DNA of 64,000 nucleotides from Caldilineaceae bacterium SB0661_bin_34 (GTDB taxonomy: Bacteria > Chloroflexota > Anaerolineae > Caldilineales > Caldilineaceae). Every line of letters starts with the position of its first letter. Position 1 is the first letter of the stretch. A program made the translations under genes and the position numbers. A model generated the notes under the pieces. It saw nothing but the letters and a program-made list of their open reading frames with translations. It was not told where the DNA came from and did no database searches. Below, piece by piece: positions 17,264 through 25,533 of this stretch. The stretch is from the NCBI GenBank assembly GCA_009841145.1, contig VXMJ01000006.1:1-64000 (forward strand). The letters run 5' to 3'.

Positions 17264-19531
17264 CTACCCAATGTCGTTGTTGGTCAGCCGCTGGATGATG
17301 TCCTCGGCAGCCCGCGTGCACATTGCCATCATGGTTAGGGAAGGGTTGATGCCGGGACAGCTGGGGAACACACCGCCGCTGAAGACAAAGAGACCGAGGG
17401 TGTCATGCACTTCCAGGTTCGGATCCACGACCGAAGCGGCCGGGTCCTCGCCCATGCGGATCCCTCCCAGATCGTGGCAACTGCCGACACCGGTGAATCT
17501 GGGACCCGGCCACGGATTCTGTCCGCCCATCTCAAGCAGGATTTCCTCGCACTTGTCTTCCATCCACTGCGACAGCTTGTGTTCGTTTTCGCGCATGTCG
17601 TAGGTGATGCGAAGGACGGGCAGGCCCAGACCGCTCTTGTCTCGATACAGCGGGTCCAGGTCAACGAAGTTGTGGGTGTGCGGCAGGGTTTCCGGTTGTA
17701 TGCGCAAAACTCCCTGGTGTTGCCAGTTGCGGATATGTTCCTTGTACCTCGGCCCCCAGTCGGGCACGTCCAGAGGCAGGGCCTCCTTGCTGATGGCGAG
17801 TGGATTGACGTTCGGTTCGGCGCTGATGGTGGCCCCGCCAAGGAACCCGTTCGCTTCGGCATCGAAGTCGTCGTAGAGAAAATCGTCCAGGATCAAGGAC
17901 TGGGGTGCGAACCCGGCATGGCGGTTGAAAACCTGATCCGGGAACATCGCCAAGACGTGGGCGAAGTTCTTGGTCATCACGTTCCGGCCCAACTGCTCCC
18001 GGTTGTTGCCCAATCCTCCGGGATGTCGGTCGTCGTTGGAAAGGAACAGCAGACGCAGGTTTTCCCACAGGTAGGTGCCCAGGATCAGGCAACGTCCCCT
18101 TTGGACGTGAACCTGGCCGTCAGGTGCAAAGTATTCAACTCCGCACGCGTGGCCCGAATCGTCCGCCAGGATGCGGAGCGCCCGGCAGCGTGCCTTCAGT
18201 TCGAGGTTGCCGGTTGCCAAGGCCTTCGGCACACATTCGGTTGCCGGCATCCAGACACTATCGTCAAAGGTCCCAAAACCGCATATCCAGCCGGAGTATG
18301 TGGTGGCCGGGCGGCCGCGGTAGGGCACCGTGTTGATTCCGGACGGGACCGGGTAGGGTTGCAGCCCCATGCGCTCGGCCGTCTCCCGGAACACCTCTCC
18401 GTAGCGGAAGGGCAGCATCGGTGGGTTGGGCAGGTCCCGGCTGCGCGGGATTCTGGGCAGATGGCTGACCCCGGAGATGCCAATGTCCCATTCCAGCTGG
18501 GAATAGTACGGTTCCAGGTCCTCGTAAGAAATCGGCCAGTCGGCCGCCGGACTGTTGTCCGGGAGCAGGTGGTCCCAGCCGTTCTCTTGGATGCGGGAAC
18601 GGAGGCGGAAGTGGTGTGGGTGGAAACGCCGCAGCCAGGTGCCGTAGTGGTACGAAGATCCGCCCACACCGTTCACCATCCGGCCCAGCGAATAGGTGGC
18701 CGGTTGGGTTGGCTCGCCTTCATTGCGGCGCCAACGGGGGGATTCGCTGTTGAACTTCGGCCCCAAGCCGGCTCGCGCGTAGTAGGCCTGCTGCAATTCA
18801 TCCGGGAGGTAGTCGCGCCGCGACAGATACGGTCCGGCCTCCAAGGCAACGACCTTGAGGCCGGCCTCGGCGAACAACGGTGCCACCACGCTGTTCAGCA
18901 TGCCCAGCCCAATCAGAATGACATCGGCCTCGCCGTCCGGCGGGTTGAGGCCGGCGTCCGGGTCGAACTGCGGCGGAACCGGCAACTGACCGTCGGGCCT
19001 GGTGAACTCAAGGCCCTGCAAATCCTCCAGCGATTGGAACCGGCCTCCTTTCGTGACCGGTTCGGAGGACATCATCTCCTCGGGAGAGTGGCTGAGCCAG
19101 ACACCGGGATGCCCGATGGTCTTCCAACCCAGTTTGTCCCGGTTGCCTCCGTGAACCGGATCCGAAAACACTCCCTCCCGCATGTGACCGATCGCCATGT
19201 CCATGAAGTCGGGGCCGGTGGGATGGCGAAACCCGACCAGTTCGCCGGCCTCAAGGGTCTTGAGCAGATCGTCCTTCTGTTCGTCGCTGCACGCTGCGAA
19301 ATGGAGACCGGTCAGGTCCACGGCGCCCTGGTCCAGACTGTCCAGTCCCTGTCGGTAGGCAGGCGCGTCCTCCTGGGCATACCCGGTCAAGGTATTTTCC
19401 AGGTACCCCATGACGCCAATCTCGGCAGCGCCGGGCAGCCCGTCGTCGGCGGGGAAGAGCCGCTCGAACAGGGCGGCGGCGGTTTCGTGCTGACGCGGCG
19501 AAAAGACAGGGGACGACTTCGGTTGGGACAT
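17264..19531 (-). CDS. Gluconate 2-dehydrogenase-like GMC oxidoreductase with fused subunit 3 domain (copy A)
   Basis: The 755-residue protein joins two modules. Residues 1 to ~175 match the gluconate 2-dehydrogenase subunit 3 domain (FSPRQHETAAALFERLFPADD, FSDPVHGGNRDKLGW, GHPG). From ~190 on is an FAD-dependent GMC oxidoreductase: VILIGLGMLNS (Rossmann, third glycine replaced by Asn), ALEAGPY, the C-terminal CHDLGGIRMGEDP and the active-site GINPSLT. Enzymes of this class oxidise sugars, sugar acids or polyols and pass electrons to a cytochrome, which is not encoded nearby. No Tat signal is visible. It starts at ATG 19531; the open frame continues upstream to 20164 only because of the duplication junction. 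Copy B is at 20192. Confidence 0.88.
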   Translation of the reverse strand: MSQPKSSPVFSPRQHETAAALFERLFPADDGLPGAAEIGVMGYLENTLTGYAQEDAPAYRQGLDSLDQGAVDLTGLHFAACSDEQKDDLLKTLEAGELVGFRHPTGPDFMDMAIGHMREGVFSDPVHGGNRDKLGWKTIGHPGVWLSHSPEEMMSSEPVTKGGRFQSLEDLQGLEFTRPDGQLPVPPQFDPDAGLNPPDGEADVILIGLGMLNSVVAPLFAEAGLKVVALEAGPYLSRRDYLPDELQQAYYARAGLGPKFNSESPRWRRNEGEPTQPATYSLGRMVNGVGGSSYHYGTWLRRFHPHHFRLRSRIQENGWDHLLPDNSPAADWPISYEDLEPYYSQLEWDIGISGVSHLPRIPRSRDLPNPPMLPFRYGEVFRETAERMGLQPYPVPSGINTVPYRGRPATTYSGWICGFGTFDDSVWMPATECVPKALATGNLELKARCRALRILADDSGHACGVEYFAPDGQVHVQRGRCLILGTYLWENLRLLFLSNDDRHPGGLGNNREQLGRNVMTKNFAHVLAMFPDQVFNRHAGFAPQSLILDDFLYDDFDAEANGFLGGATISAEPNVNPLAISKEALPLDVPDWGPRYKEHIRNWQHQGVLRIQPETLPHTHNFVDLDPLYRDKSGLGLPVLRITYDMRENEHKLSQWMEDKCEEILLEMGGQNPWPGPRFTGVGSCHDLGGIRMGEDPAASVVDPNLEVHDTLGLFVFSGGVFPSCPGINPSLTMMAMCTRAAEDIIQRLTNNDIG

Positions 19532-19548
19532 CGTAGTGGTCAGGTGGC

Positions 19549-19912
19549 TGGCTGCAGCTTGAGGTTTATCGATTCGGGTGCAAACAGGGAGGGATCCATC
19601 GAGCGCATGTCGGACGAGCGGTGCAACCGGAACCCACACTGAGCCTGGACATCCCGGTCGAAGTCCACGCCGGGCGCGATCTCCGTGACGATCCAGCCAT
19701 CCGCCCCGAGCTGTAGCACGCAGCGCTCCGTAACTACCTTTACGTTCTGGTCCCGCTCCTTGGCATGGTGTCCGCTGAACGTGACATGCTCGACTTGGTC
19801 GACAAACTTTCACACCTTGCCCTCGTTCCGGATGTGGAGGCTCCGCTCCTCCATCTCCAGGTTGAGGCCGGCCGTGGTGAAGGTGCCGCTGAACACGATT
19901 TTGCGGGCGTGG
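19549..19912 (-). pseudogene. 3' fragment of CoA-transferase gene left by the duplication
   Basis: This stretch repeats the last ~120 codons of the CoA-transferase at 22,468 with only a few base differences (near 19,811, 19,862 and 19,900), ending in the same stop 17 bases before the GMC start. It lacks a start codon and the catalytic part. It is continuous on its left end with the truncated crotonase fragment. Confidence 0.85.
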
Positions 19913-20164
19913 CTTGATCCACGTTCGCCACATTTCCACCGGGGACATGGCCGACCACTCGATGATGTCCGCGCCACAGCAGAACGATCGGTCGCCCGTG
20001 CTGGTGATCACCAATACCCGGATCTCATGGTTGCGATCGATGTCCTGGACATGCTCCGCCAGCGTGTTCAGCATGTCCACATTGAGTGCGTGAAGCTTGT
20101 CGGGCCTGTCCAGCATGAGTTCCGCGACATGGCCGTCGACACGGAAGTTGATGTATTCGCTCAT
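19912..20164 (-). pseudogene. 5' fragment of crotonase gene left by the duplication
   Basis: The first ~83 codons of an enoyl-CoA hydratase-like gene (starts MSEYINFRVDGHVAE) are present, closely matching the full gene at 16,447-17,229 up to the shared WIK codons, then the sequence switches to the CoA-transferase fragment. The oxyanion-hole strand CCGADIIEW is kept but the rest of the fold and the catalytic glutamate are missing. Its frame happens to stay open through the fragment into the GMC gene. Confidence 0.85.
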
Positions 20165-20191
20165 ATTTGTGTTGTTGTTGTGTCGAGACGG

Positions 20192-22459
20192 CTACCCAAT
20201 GTCGTTGTTTGCCAACCGCTGGATGATGTCCTCGGCGGCCCGCGTGCACATTGCCATCATGGTCAGGGACGGGTTGATCCCGGGACAGCTGGGGAACACA
20301 CCGCCGCTGAAGACAAAGAGACCAGGGGTGTCATGCACTTCCAGATTCGGATCCACGACCGAGGCGGTCGGATCCTCGCCCATGCGGATCCCGCCCAGAT
20401 CGTGACAGCTGCCGACACCGGTGAATCTGGGACCCGCCCACGGATTCTGTCCGCCCATCTCAAGCAGGATTTCCTCGCACTTGTCTTCCATCCACTGCGA
20501 CAACTTGTGTTCGTTTTCGCGCATGTCGTAGGTGATGCGAAGAACGGGCAGGCCCAGTCCGCTCTTGTCACGATACAACGGGTCCAGGTCAACGAAGTTG
20601 TGGGTGTGCGGCAGGGTTTCCGGTTGGACGCGCAACATGGCCAGGTGTTGCCAGTTGCGGACAAATTCCTTGTACTTGGCCCCCCAGGTGGATGCGTCTG
20701 GAGGCGGGGACTCCCTGCTGATCGAGAGCGGGTTGCTACTGGGTTCGGCGCTGATCGTGGCGCCGCCAAGGAACCCGTTCGCTTCGGCATCGAAGTTGTC
20801 GTAGAGAAAATCTTCCAGGATCACGGACTGGGACGCGGACCCGGCATGACGGTTGAAGACCTGATCCGGGAACATCGCCAAGACGTGTGCGAAGTTCTTG
20901 GTCATCACATTCCTGCCCAACTGTTCCCGGTTGTTGCCCAAACCTCCGGGATGCCTTTCGTCGCGGGACAGAAACAGCAGCCGCAGGTTCTCCCACATGT
21001 AGGTGCCCAGAATCAGGCACCTGCCCCTTTGAACGTGGACCTGGCCGTCGGGTGCGAAATATTCGACCCCGCACGCACGGCCCGAATCGTCCGCAAGGAT
21101 GCGCACGGCCCGACAGTGCGCCTTCAAGTCCAGGTTGCCGGTTTCCAAGGCCTTGGGTACGCACTCGGCGGCCGGCATCCAGACACTGTCGTCGAACGTC
21201 CCAAAACCACAAATCCAGCTGGAGTACGTGGTGGCCGGGCGGCCGCGGTAAGGCACTGTGTTGACTCCAGACGGGATCGGGTAGGGTTGCAGGCCCATGC
21301 GCTCCACTGCCTCTCGGAATACCTCCCCGAATCGATAGGGCAGACTCGGCGGGTTGGGCAGGTCCCGGCTGCGCGGGATTCTGGGCAGGTGGCTGACCCC
21401 GGAGATGCCAATGTCCCATTCCAGCCGGGAATAGTAGGGCTCCAGGTCCTCGTAGGTGATGGGCCAGTCGGCCACCGGGCTGTGGTCCGGCAGCAGGTGG
21501 TCCCATCCGTTTTCCCGGATCCTTGAACGGGCGCGGAAGTGGTGCGGGTGGAAACGCCGCAGCCAGGTGCCGTAGTGGTACGAGGACCCGCCCACACCGT
21601 TCACCATCCGGCCCAGCGAATAGGTGGCCGGTTGGGTTGGCTCGCCTTCATTGCGGCGCCAACGGGGGGATTCGCTGTTGAACTTCGGCCCCAAGCCGGC
21701 TCGCGCGTAGTAGGCCTGCTGCAATTCATCCGGGAGGTAGTCGCGCCGCGACAGATACGGTCCGGCCTCCAAGGCAACGACCTTGAGGCCGGCCTCGGCG
21801 AACAACGGTGCCACCACGCTGTTCAGCATGCCCAGCCCAATCAGAATGACATCGGCCTCGCCGTCCGGCGGGTTGAGGCCGGCGTCCGGGTCGAACTGCG
21901 GCGGAACCGGCAACTGACCGTCGGGCCTGGTGAACTCAAGGCCCTGCAAATCCTCCAGCGATTGGAACCGGCCTCCTTTCGTGACCGGTTCGGAGGACAT
22001 CATCTCCTCGGGAGAGTGGCTGAGCCAGACACCGGGATGCCCGATGGTCTTCCAACCCAGTTTGTCCCGGTTGCCTCCGTGAACCGGATCCGAAAACACT
22101 CCCTCCCGCATGTGACCGATCGCCATGTCCATGAAGTCGGGGCCGGTGGGATGGCGAAACCCGACCAGTTCGCCGGCCTCAAGGGTCTTGAGCAGATCGT
22201 CCTTCTGTTCGTCGCTGCACGCTGCGAAATGGAGACCGGTCAGGTCCACGGCGCCCTGGTCCAGACTGTCCAGTCCCTGTCGGTAGGCAGGCGCGTCCTC
22301 CTGGGCATACCCGGTCAAGGTATTTTCCAGGTACCCCATGACGCCAATCTCGGCAGCGCCGGGCAGCCCGTCGTCGGCGGGGAAGAGCCGCTCGAACAGG
22401 GCGGCGGCGGTTTCGTGCTGACGCGGCGAAAAGACAGGGGACGACTTCGGTTGGGACAT
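20192..22459 (-). CDS. Gluconate 2-dehydrogenase-like GMC oxidoreductase with fused subunit 3 domain (copy B)
   Basis: This 755-residue paralogue has the same architecture as copy A. The first ~309 residues, covering the subunit 3 domain and the FAD Rossmann part, are identical in both; over the remaining ~445 residues I count about 50 substitutions, with a dense cluster near residues 570-610 (SSNPLSISRESPPPD versus NVNPLAISKEALPLD). All C-terminal catalytic motifs (CHDLGGIRMG, GINPSLT) are intact, so both copies look functional and may differ in substrate range, since the variable half forms the substrate-binding domain in GMC enzymes. It starts at ATG 22459, eight bases after the CoA-transferase stop. 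Confidence 0.88.
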   Translation of the reverse strand: MSQPKSSPVFSPRQHETAAALFERLFPADDGLPGAAEIGVMGYLENTLTGYAQEDAPAYRQGLDSLDQGAVDLTGLHFAACSDEQKDDLLKTLEAGELVGFRHPTGPDFMDMAIGHMREGVFSDPVHGGNRDKLGWKTIGHPGVWLSHSPEEMMSSEPVTKGGRFQSLEDLQGLEFTRPDGQLPVPPQFDPDAGLNPPDGEADVILIGLGMLNSVVAPLFAEAGLKVVALEAGPYLSRRDYLPDELQQAYYARAGLGPKFNSESPRWRRNEGEPTQPATYSLGRMVNGVGGSSYHYGTWLRRFHPHHFRARSRIRENGWDHLLPDHSPVADWPITYEDLEPYYSRLEWDIGISGVSHLPRIPRSRDLPNPPSLPYRFGEVFREAVERMGLQPYPIPSGVNTVPYRGRPATTYSSWICGFGTFDDSVWMPAAECVPKALETGNLDLKAHCRAVRILADDSGRACGVEYFAPDGQVHVQRGRCLILGTYMWENLRLLFLSRDERHPGGLGNNREQLGRNVMTKNFAHVLAMFPDQVFNRHAGSASQSVILEDFLYDNFDAEANGFLGGATISAEPSSNPLSISRESPPPDASTWGAKYKEFVRNWQHLAMLRVQPETLPHTHNFVDLDPLYRDKSGLGLPVLRITYDMRENEHKLSQWMEDKCEEILLEMGGQNPWAGPRFTGVGSCHDLGGIRMGEDPTASVVDPNLEVHDTPGLFVFSGGVFPSCPGINPSLTMMAMCTRAAEDIIQRLANNDIG

Positions 22460-22467
22460 CGTAGTGG

Positions 22468-24075
22468 TCAGGTGGCTGGCTGCAGCTTGAGGTTTATCGA
22501 TTCGGGTGCAAACAGGGAGGGATCCATCGAGCGCATGTCGGACGAGCGGTGCAACCGGAACCCACACTGAGCCTGGACATCCCGGTCGAAGTCCACGCCG
22601 GGCGCGATCTCCGTGACGATCCAGCCATCCGCCCCGAGCTGTAGCACGCAGCGCTCCGTAACTACCTTTACGTTCTGGTCCCGCTCCTTGGCATGGTGTC
22701 CGCTGAACGTGACATGCTCGACTTGGTCGACAAACTTTCGCACCTTGCCCTCGTTCCGGATGTGGAGGCTCCGCTCCTCCATCTCCAGGTTAAGGCCGGC
22801 CGTGGTGAAGGTGCCGCTGAACACGATCTTGCGCGCATGGGCCGTGATGTCGATGAAGCCGCCGGCCCCGGCCGTGATGGCCGGCCTGGCGGCGATCCGC
22901 GACACGTTGACGTTGCCTTCCCGATCGATTTCCAAGAACGACAGCAGCGCCTGATCGAAACCGGCTCCCTGAAAGTAGGTGAACTGGTCCGGGGACGGTA
23001 CCAGGGCCTGGGCGTTGACGGCGCATCCAAACTGGAATCCCAGCAGCGGCAGGCCGCCCACTGCTCCCTGTTCAATGACCCATGTGACGGACCCGTCCAG
23101 GCCTTCCTCGAGCAGAATGTAGGGAACCAGGGCGGATATGCCGAAGCCGAGGTTGACGGTCTGGCCGTCGGCCAGTTCCTGGGCGGTACGCCGGGCGATG
23201 ACCTTCTCGGGCGACCAGGCAATCGGCTCCAAGTCGGCAACGTCGACCATTGTTTCCCCGCTGATGGCCGGGTCGTAGTCGGTTTGTGTGGTCTGGCGCT
23301 GGTCGGGGGCCACGAACAAGTGGTCGACCAGGATGCCGGGTACCCGGACGGTCTGCATCGGCAGTGAACCCGCCGGCACGATTTCACTGACCTGGGCAAT
23401 GGTCGTGCCGCCGTTGTTGCGGGCCGCCAAGGCCTGTTCATAGGCGCCCAGATAGGCGCCCTCGCGCCGAAAGGCCAAATTGCCGTTGGTGTCGGCGGTT
23501 GTGGCCCGGACGACGGACACGTCGGGAGTCAGGGCGGGATAGAACAGCCACTCCTCGCCCCTGAACTCCTCAACTTCCACCAGGGTCGCGGCGGTGCGGC
23601 GGTTCATGCGACCCCCCTGCCGGCGGGGATCCACGAACGTTCCCAACCCGACCTTGGTCAGCACCCCCGGCCGTTTGGCCGACCCTTCGCGCAACATGTG
23701 GAAGATGATGCCGCTGGGTAGGTTCCAGGCCTCGATCTCGTCGTTGTCGACCATGGACCAGATCCTTGGGGTGGGTGCGCTGGACGGTCCGCTGGGATAG
23801 GACCCGGCGATGATGCGCGCAATCAACCCCGGCTGGGCGATGCGATCCACCCCCTTGACGCCATACATGTCCCCCGCTGCGATGGGGTGGATCAGCACCA
23901 GGTCGCGCGGCGTACCGGTTTGGCGGAAATGTTCGCCCAGCGCCGCCAGCACGGCGTCCGGGCAACCCAGTCCGCTGGAGGAACTGACGGATACGAGGTT
24001 TCCGTCCGCGAAGAGGGCACCGACCTCTGCCGCGGACTCGAGAATCGCAGGGCGCGGCATCCGCGTTGGGTCCAA
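22468..24075 (-). CDS. Acyl-CoA:acetate/3-ketoacid CoA-transferase, fused alpha-beta type
   Basis: The 535-residue protein is a single-chain family I CoA-transferase (propionate CoA-transferase/YdiF type). The N-terminal alpha half carries SSSSGLGCPDAVLAAL, GLIARIIAG and KVGLGTFVDPRRQGG; the beta half has NLGFGISALVPY and VIEQGAVGG with the glutamate that forms the covalent CoA thioester. It moves CoA between carboxylic acids, preparing an acid for the crotonase encoded at the operon end. It is the first gene of the duplicated operon; its 3' end is repeated at 19,549-19,912. Confidence 0.9.
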   Translation of the reverse strand: MDPTRMPRPAILESAAEVGALFADGNLVSVSSSSGLGCPDAVLAALGEHFRQTGTPRDLVLIHPIAAGDMYGVKGVDRIAQPGLIARIIAGSYPSGPSSAPTPRIWSMVDNDEIEAWNLPSGIIFHMLREGSAKRPGVLTKVGLGTFVDPRRQGGRMNRRTAATLVEVEEFRGEEWLFYPALTPDVSVVRATTADTNGNLAFRREGAYLGAYEQALAARNNGGTTIAQVSEIVPAGSLPMQTVRVPGILVDHLFVAPDQRQTTQTDYDPAISGETMVDVADLEPIAWSPEKVIARRTAQELADGQTVNLGFGISALVPYILLEEGLDGSVTWVIEQGAVGGLPLLGFQFGCAVNAQALVPSPDQFTYFQGAGFDQALLSFLEIDREGNVNVSRIAARPAITAGAGGFIDITAHARKIVFSGTFTTAGLNLEMEERSLHIRNEGKVRKFVDQVEHVTFSGHHAKERDQNVKVVTERCVLQLGADGWIVTEIAPGVDFDRDVQAQCGFRLHRSSDMRSMDPSLFAPESINLKLQPAT

Positions 24076-24083
24076 CCGTTGGC

Positions 24084-25475
24084 TCAGGAAGCCGCCGGTT
24101 TCGGGGCCGGAGAAATCCGGAGCGCGTGGGCCGGTGCCCCGTCCAGGGGGGAGTCGGTCCGGAAAACCAGGCCCTGCTCGGTTTGGTTCAGGGCTGCTTT
24201 CGTTCTGTCGGCCAGGACCGTGGCCCGGGCATCGGGGCCAGCCACCAGGCCGTTGATGGCAAACTCCCGACTGCCGGGGTTATCCATCAAAATGGCGTAC
24301 AGGTCTCCGTCACGGGTGGTGTAGCGGACGTCAACCCCGCCGTCGGTGGAGCCTTCAGCCGTGCGCCAGGGACGGGAATCGAAGATGGCTTCTCCGTTAC
24401 CGGCGAGCCAGGTGCCGAGGGACCGGAGCCGTTCGGCCTGCATGGGGGGTATCCGCCCATCCGCGGTGGGACCCACGTTGATGAGCAGGTTTCCATTCTT
24501 GCTGACGATGTCGATGAAAGAGTGGATCAGAGCCTCGGCCGAGAGGTACTGGTCGACCCCTTCCTGGCGGTTGTATCCGAAGGATGCCCCAATGCCGCGG
24601 CAACTCTCCCACTTCTTTTCCTGGATTGAGTCGTACTGCTGGTACTCCGGTGTGGTGAAGTCATGGTGCACCGGCGCGAGCTGGGATGCGCCCGAGGAAT
24701 CGAAGATCTGGCCGAACCGGTTGTTGACCAGGCCGTCCGGCATGGCGTTGAAGTAGTCCGCAAACAACTGGTTGGTGTTGTGGTGTCGCGGCCACCCGAT
24801 GTCGTTCCACAGAATTGCGGTTTCGTAACGGTCAATCAACTCCCGCCAGTGGGCATCCGCGTAGGCGACATACTCCGGGCTCTGAGGGCAGGCGGCCCTG
24901 AGATCCATCCTGCTCCTGATGACCTGGGGCGTAAAGGTCCAGTCCACCCCTCCGGAGTAGTAGTAGGCCATCGTCAGGCCGCGGCCGCGCACGGCCTGTG
25001 CCAGCTCGCCGCACAGGTCCCGGCGGGCGTAGTACCCCTCGAGGTACGGATTGGGCGTGCGACTGGGCCACAGCAGAAACCCGTCATGGTGCTTGGTGGT
25101 CAGGACCACATACCGCGCGCCCACTTCCTTGAACAGATCGGCCCACGAATCGGGATCCCACTGTTCGGCCCCTTCGTTGAACGGACCCACGAAGTCGCGG
25201 TAGGCGTGTCCGTGGCCGTAGGTTGCGAAGTGGTGCTGCTGGGTTGGGCTTCCGGGGATGCGGTAGGTGTTGGCGTACCACTCGGCATAGGCGTTGACGG
25301 TGAACCAGTCGGCCCAATTGCCACTCTCGATCACCTCGCCCAGATCCCCTGAGTTGGGTGCCCAGGCCGGTACGGAGTACAGCCCCCAATGAATGAAGAT
25401 GCCAAGCTTGGCGTTGTGGAACCAGGTCGGCACAGGGTGCTGTGACACCGACTCCAGCGTGGGCTGGTATTGCAT
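24084..25475 (-). CDS. GH29 alpha-L-fucosidase (first)
   Basis: The 463-residue protein is a glycoside hydrolase family 29 enzyme: WFHNAKLGIFIHWGLYSVPAW near the N-terminus, VVLTTKHHDGFLLWPS, the nucleophile aspartate in AILWNDIGWP, and NLLINVGPTADG. It releases alpha-linked L-fucose with retention. I start it at ATG 25475, which has GAGGA five bases upstream; the longer frame to 25580 would overlap the PhyH gene. No signal peptide is visible, so it probably acts inside the cell. It follows the PhyH gene on the same strand and precedes the CoA-transferase by eight bases, so these genes may share a transcript. Confidence 0.92.
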   Translation of the reverse strand: MQYQPTLESVSQHPVPTWFHNAKLGIFIHWGLYSVPAWAPNSGDLGEVIESGNWADWFTVNAYAEWYANTYRIPGSPTQQHHFATYGHGHAYRDFVGPFNEGAEQWDPDSWADLFKEVGARYVVLTTKHHDGFLLWPSRTPNPYLEGYYARRDLCGELAQAVRGRGLTMAYYYSGGVDWTFTPQVIRSRMDLRAACPQSPEYVAYADAHWRELIDRYETAILWNDIGWPRHHNTNQLFADYFNAMPDGLVNNRFGQIFDSSGASQLAPVHHDFTTPEYQQYDSIQEKKWESCRGIGASFGYNRQEGVDQYLSAEALIHSFIDIVSKNGNLLINVGPTADGRIPPMQAERLRSLGTWLAGNGEAIFDSRPWRTAEGSTDGGVDVRYTTRDGDLYAILMDNPGSREFAINGLVAGPDARATVLADRTKAALNQTEQGLVFRTDSPLDGAPAHALRISPAPKPAAS

Positions 25476-25533
25476 GCGGTCCTCGGTTGGCTGAATCAGC
25501 AGGGTGCCGCCCGGCTGGCCCGAACGGCGGGGT

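Larger units (their letters stand above)
16979..22840. repeat. Head-to-tail tandem duplication, unit about 2.93 kb
   Basis: Copy A (about 16,979-19,912) and copy B (about 19,914-22,840) each hold the end of a CoA-transferase gene, a GMC gene and the front of a crotonase gene. Corresponding GMC positions are offset by exactly 2,928 bases. Bases 18,659-19,810 are identical to 21,587-22,738 as far as I can compare by eye, while the rest of the GMC genes differ at many positions. The junction near 19,912 joins crotonase codon ~83 to CoA-transferase sequence. Confidence 0.9.

Noticed and set aside
17405-19642. A 745-codon open frame on the plus strand opposite the first GMC gene
   Set aside because: The minus strand encodes a complete enzyme with all family motifs. 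The plus frame is the regular antisense shadow expected in GC-rich genes, lacks recognisable motifs, and is repeated opposite copy B.
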